Source of the DNA: K189A clade bacterium | GTDB lineage: Bacteria; Pseudomonadota; Gammaproteobacteria; Pseudomonadales; Azotimanducaceae | Direction of reading: 5' to 3' | DNA length: 6,388 nucleotides | Assembly (NCBI GenBank): GCA_007571095.1 | Contig: RKSB01000175.1 | Location: 1-6,388, forward strand | In this document: positions 6,096 to 6,388 of the stretch, in pieces | How the letters are laid out: each line of letters starts with the position of its first letter | Numbering within the stretch: position 1 is the stretch's first letter | Position numbers and translations under genes: made by a program | Notes under the pieces: generated by a model | What the model saw: the letters and a program-made list of their open reading frames with translations, nothing else | Databases searched by the model: none | What the model was told of the DNA's origin: nothing

Positions 6096-6388
6096 TTGGA
6101 ATTGAGCGAGTCGAAATCATTGTTGGCGGCGGTCTGTCTACTTGTGCTGACCGCCTGCGAAGCTCCTCTGGACATGCAGGGGGTTGAGCAAGCACAGAAA
6201 GAGGCAGTCCGAAGGACGGATACATTTCAGGATGTTGTGACTCTGGCAGACGCAACCGCCGCCGTGTTTGTTGGTGGAGACGGGATTGTTGTCGAGTTTT
6301 TATCAGATGGTGAAGTTTTGCGTACGCAACTGGGCAGCTTTGGTGCTTATCCCAGTCTGATTGATGTGACTCGATGTTCGGATGATAC
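6096..6388 (+). CDS. Lipoprotein, N-terminal part; possibly BNR/Ycf48-like beta-propeller (incomplete at window end)
   Basis: Ninety-seven codons are visible with no stop before the window ends. The TTG start gives a lipoprotein signal peptide: a short N-region (ELSESK), a hydrophobic core LLAAVCLLVL (9-18) and the lipobox L-T-A-C, with Cys21 (6156-6158) as the lipidated residue. Glu22 at +2 is not the Asp retention signal, so outer membrane sorting would be expected in a Gram-negative. The N-region is unusually acidic (two Glu, one Lys). After the signal comes APLDMQGVEQAQKEAVRRTD, then a beta-rich stretch (DVVTLADATAAVFVGGDGIV, then VEFLSDGEVLRTQLGSFG). The glycine-centred strand-turn pattern resembles the first blades of BNR or Ycf48-like propeller lipoproteins that I recall from gammaproteobacteria. 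That family name is tentative. It has its own promoter-like sequence and no evident link to leucine degradation. Its orientation matches liuD, so readthrough is possible. Confidence 0.75.
   Translation, partial: MELSESKSLLAAVCLLVLTACEAPLDMQGVEQAQKEAVRRTDTFQDVVTLADATAAVFVGGDGIVVEFLSDGEVLRTQLGSFGAYPSLIDVTRCSDD

Overview
The window is most likely chromosomal DNA from a Gram-negative bacterium, probably a gammaproteobacterium. This rests on the close LiuA/LiuB/LiuD-type enzymes and on a lipobox-bearing lipoprotein. It is a judgement from recalled family sequences, not from a search. Its core is a leucine (isovalerate) degradation locus arranged as a divergon. Reading left, on the minus strand, are isovaleryl-CoA dehydrogenase (941-2095) and then a MaoC-fold enoyl-CoA hydratase-like protein (449-907). 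Reading right, on the plus strand, are the beta (2287-3894) and alpha (3955-5964) subunits of 3-methylcrotonyl-CoA carboxylase. The two arms share a 191-base intergenic region that contains promoter-like and operator-like sequences.

The enzymes form consecutive steps. Isovaleryl-CoA is oxidised to 3-methylcrotonyl-CoA by the dehydrogenase. The biotin-dependent LiuB/LiuD complex then carboxylates it to 3-methylglutaconyl-CoA. In the well-known liu operons a crotonase-fold hydratase (LiuC) lies between the two carboxylase genes, and an HMG-CoA lyase (LiuE) follows. Here there are only 60 bases between the carboxylase genes, with no room for liuC. The only hydratase-like gene is the MaoC protein beside the dehydrogenase. 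The same gene content (MaoC, acyl-CoA dehydrogenase, AccA1, AccD1) is known from the Mycobacterium tuberculosis Rv2499c-Rv2502c cluster, where a CitE-like lyase completes the pathway with the opposite hydroxyacyl stereochemistry. The most interesting hypothesis here is that this locus encodes such an alternative hydration step.

The left end (1-283) is a non-coding, T-rich, irregular tandem array. It has eleven copies of an 11-base core GCTGARGGCTC (one copy has C at the third base) embedded in longer repeats. Bases 284-448, between the array and the MaoC gene, hold no gene I can recognise. To the right of the carboxylase genes, 5965-6095 contains a plausible promoter and a perfect 18-base palindrome. 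Both lie just ahead of a lipoprotein gene with a TTG start (6096 to the window end, incomplete), possibly of the BNR/Ycf48-like beta-propeller type. No tRNA, rRNA, CRISPR array, transposase or phage gene is visible.
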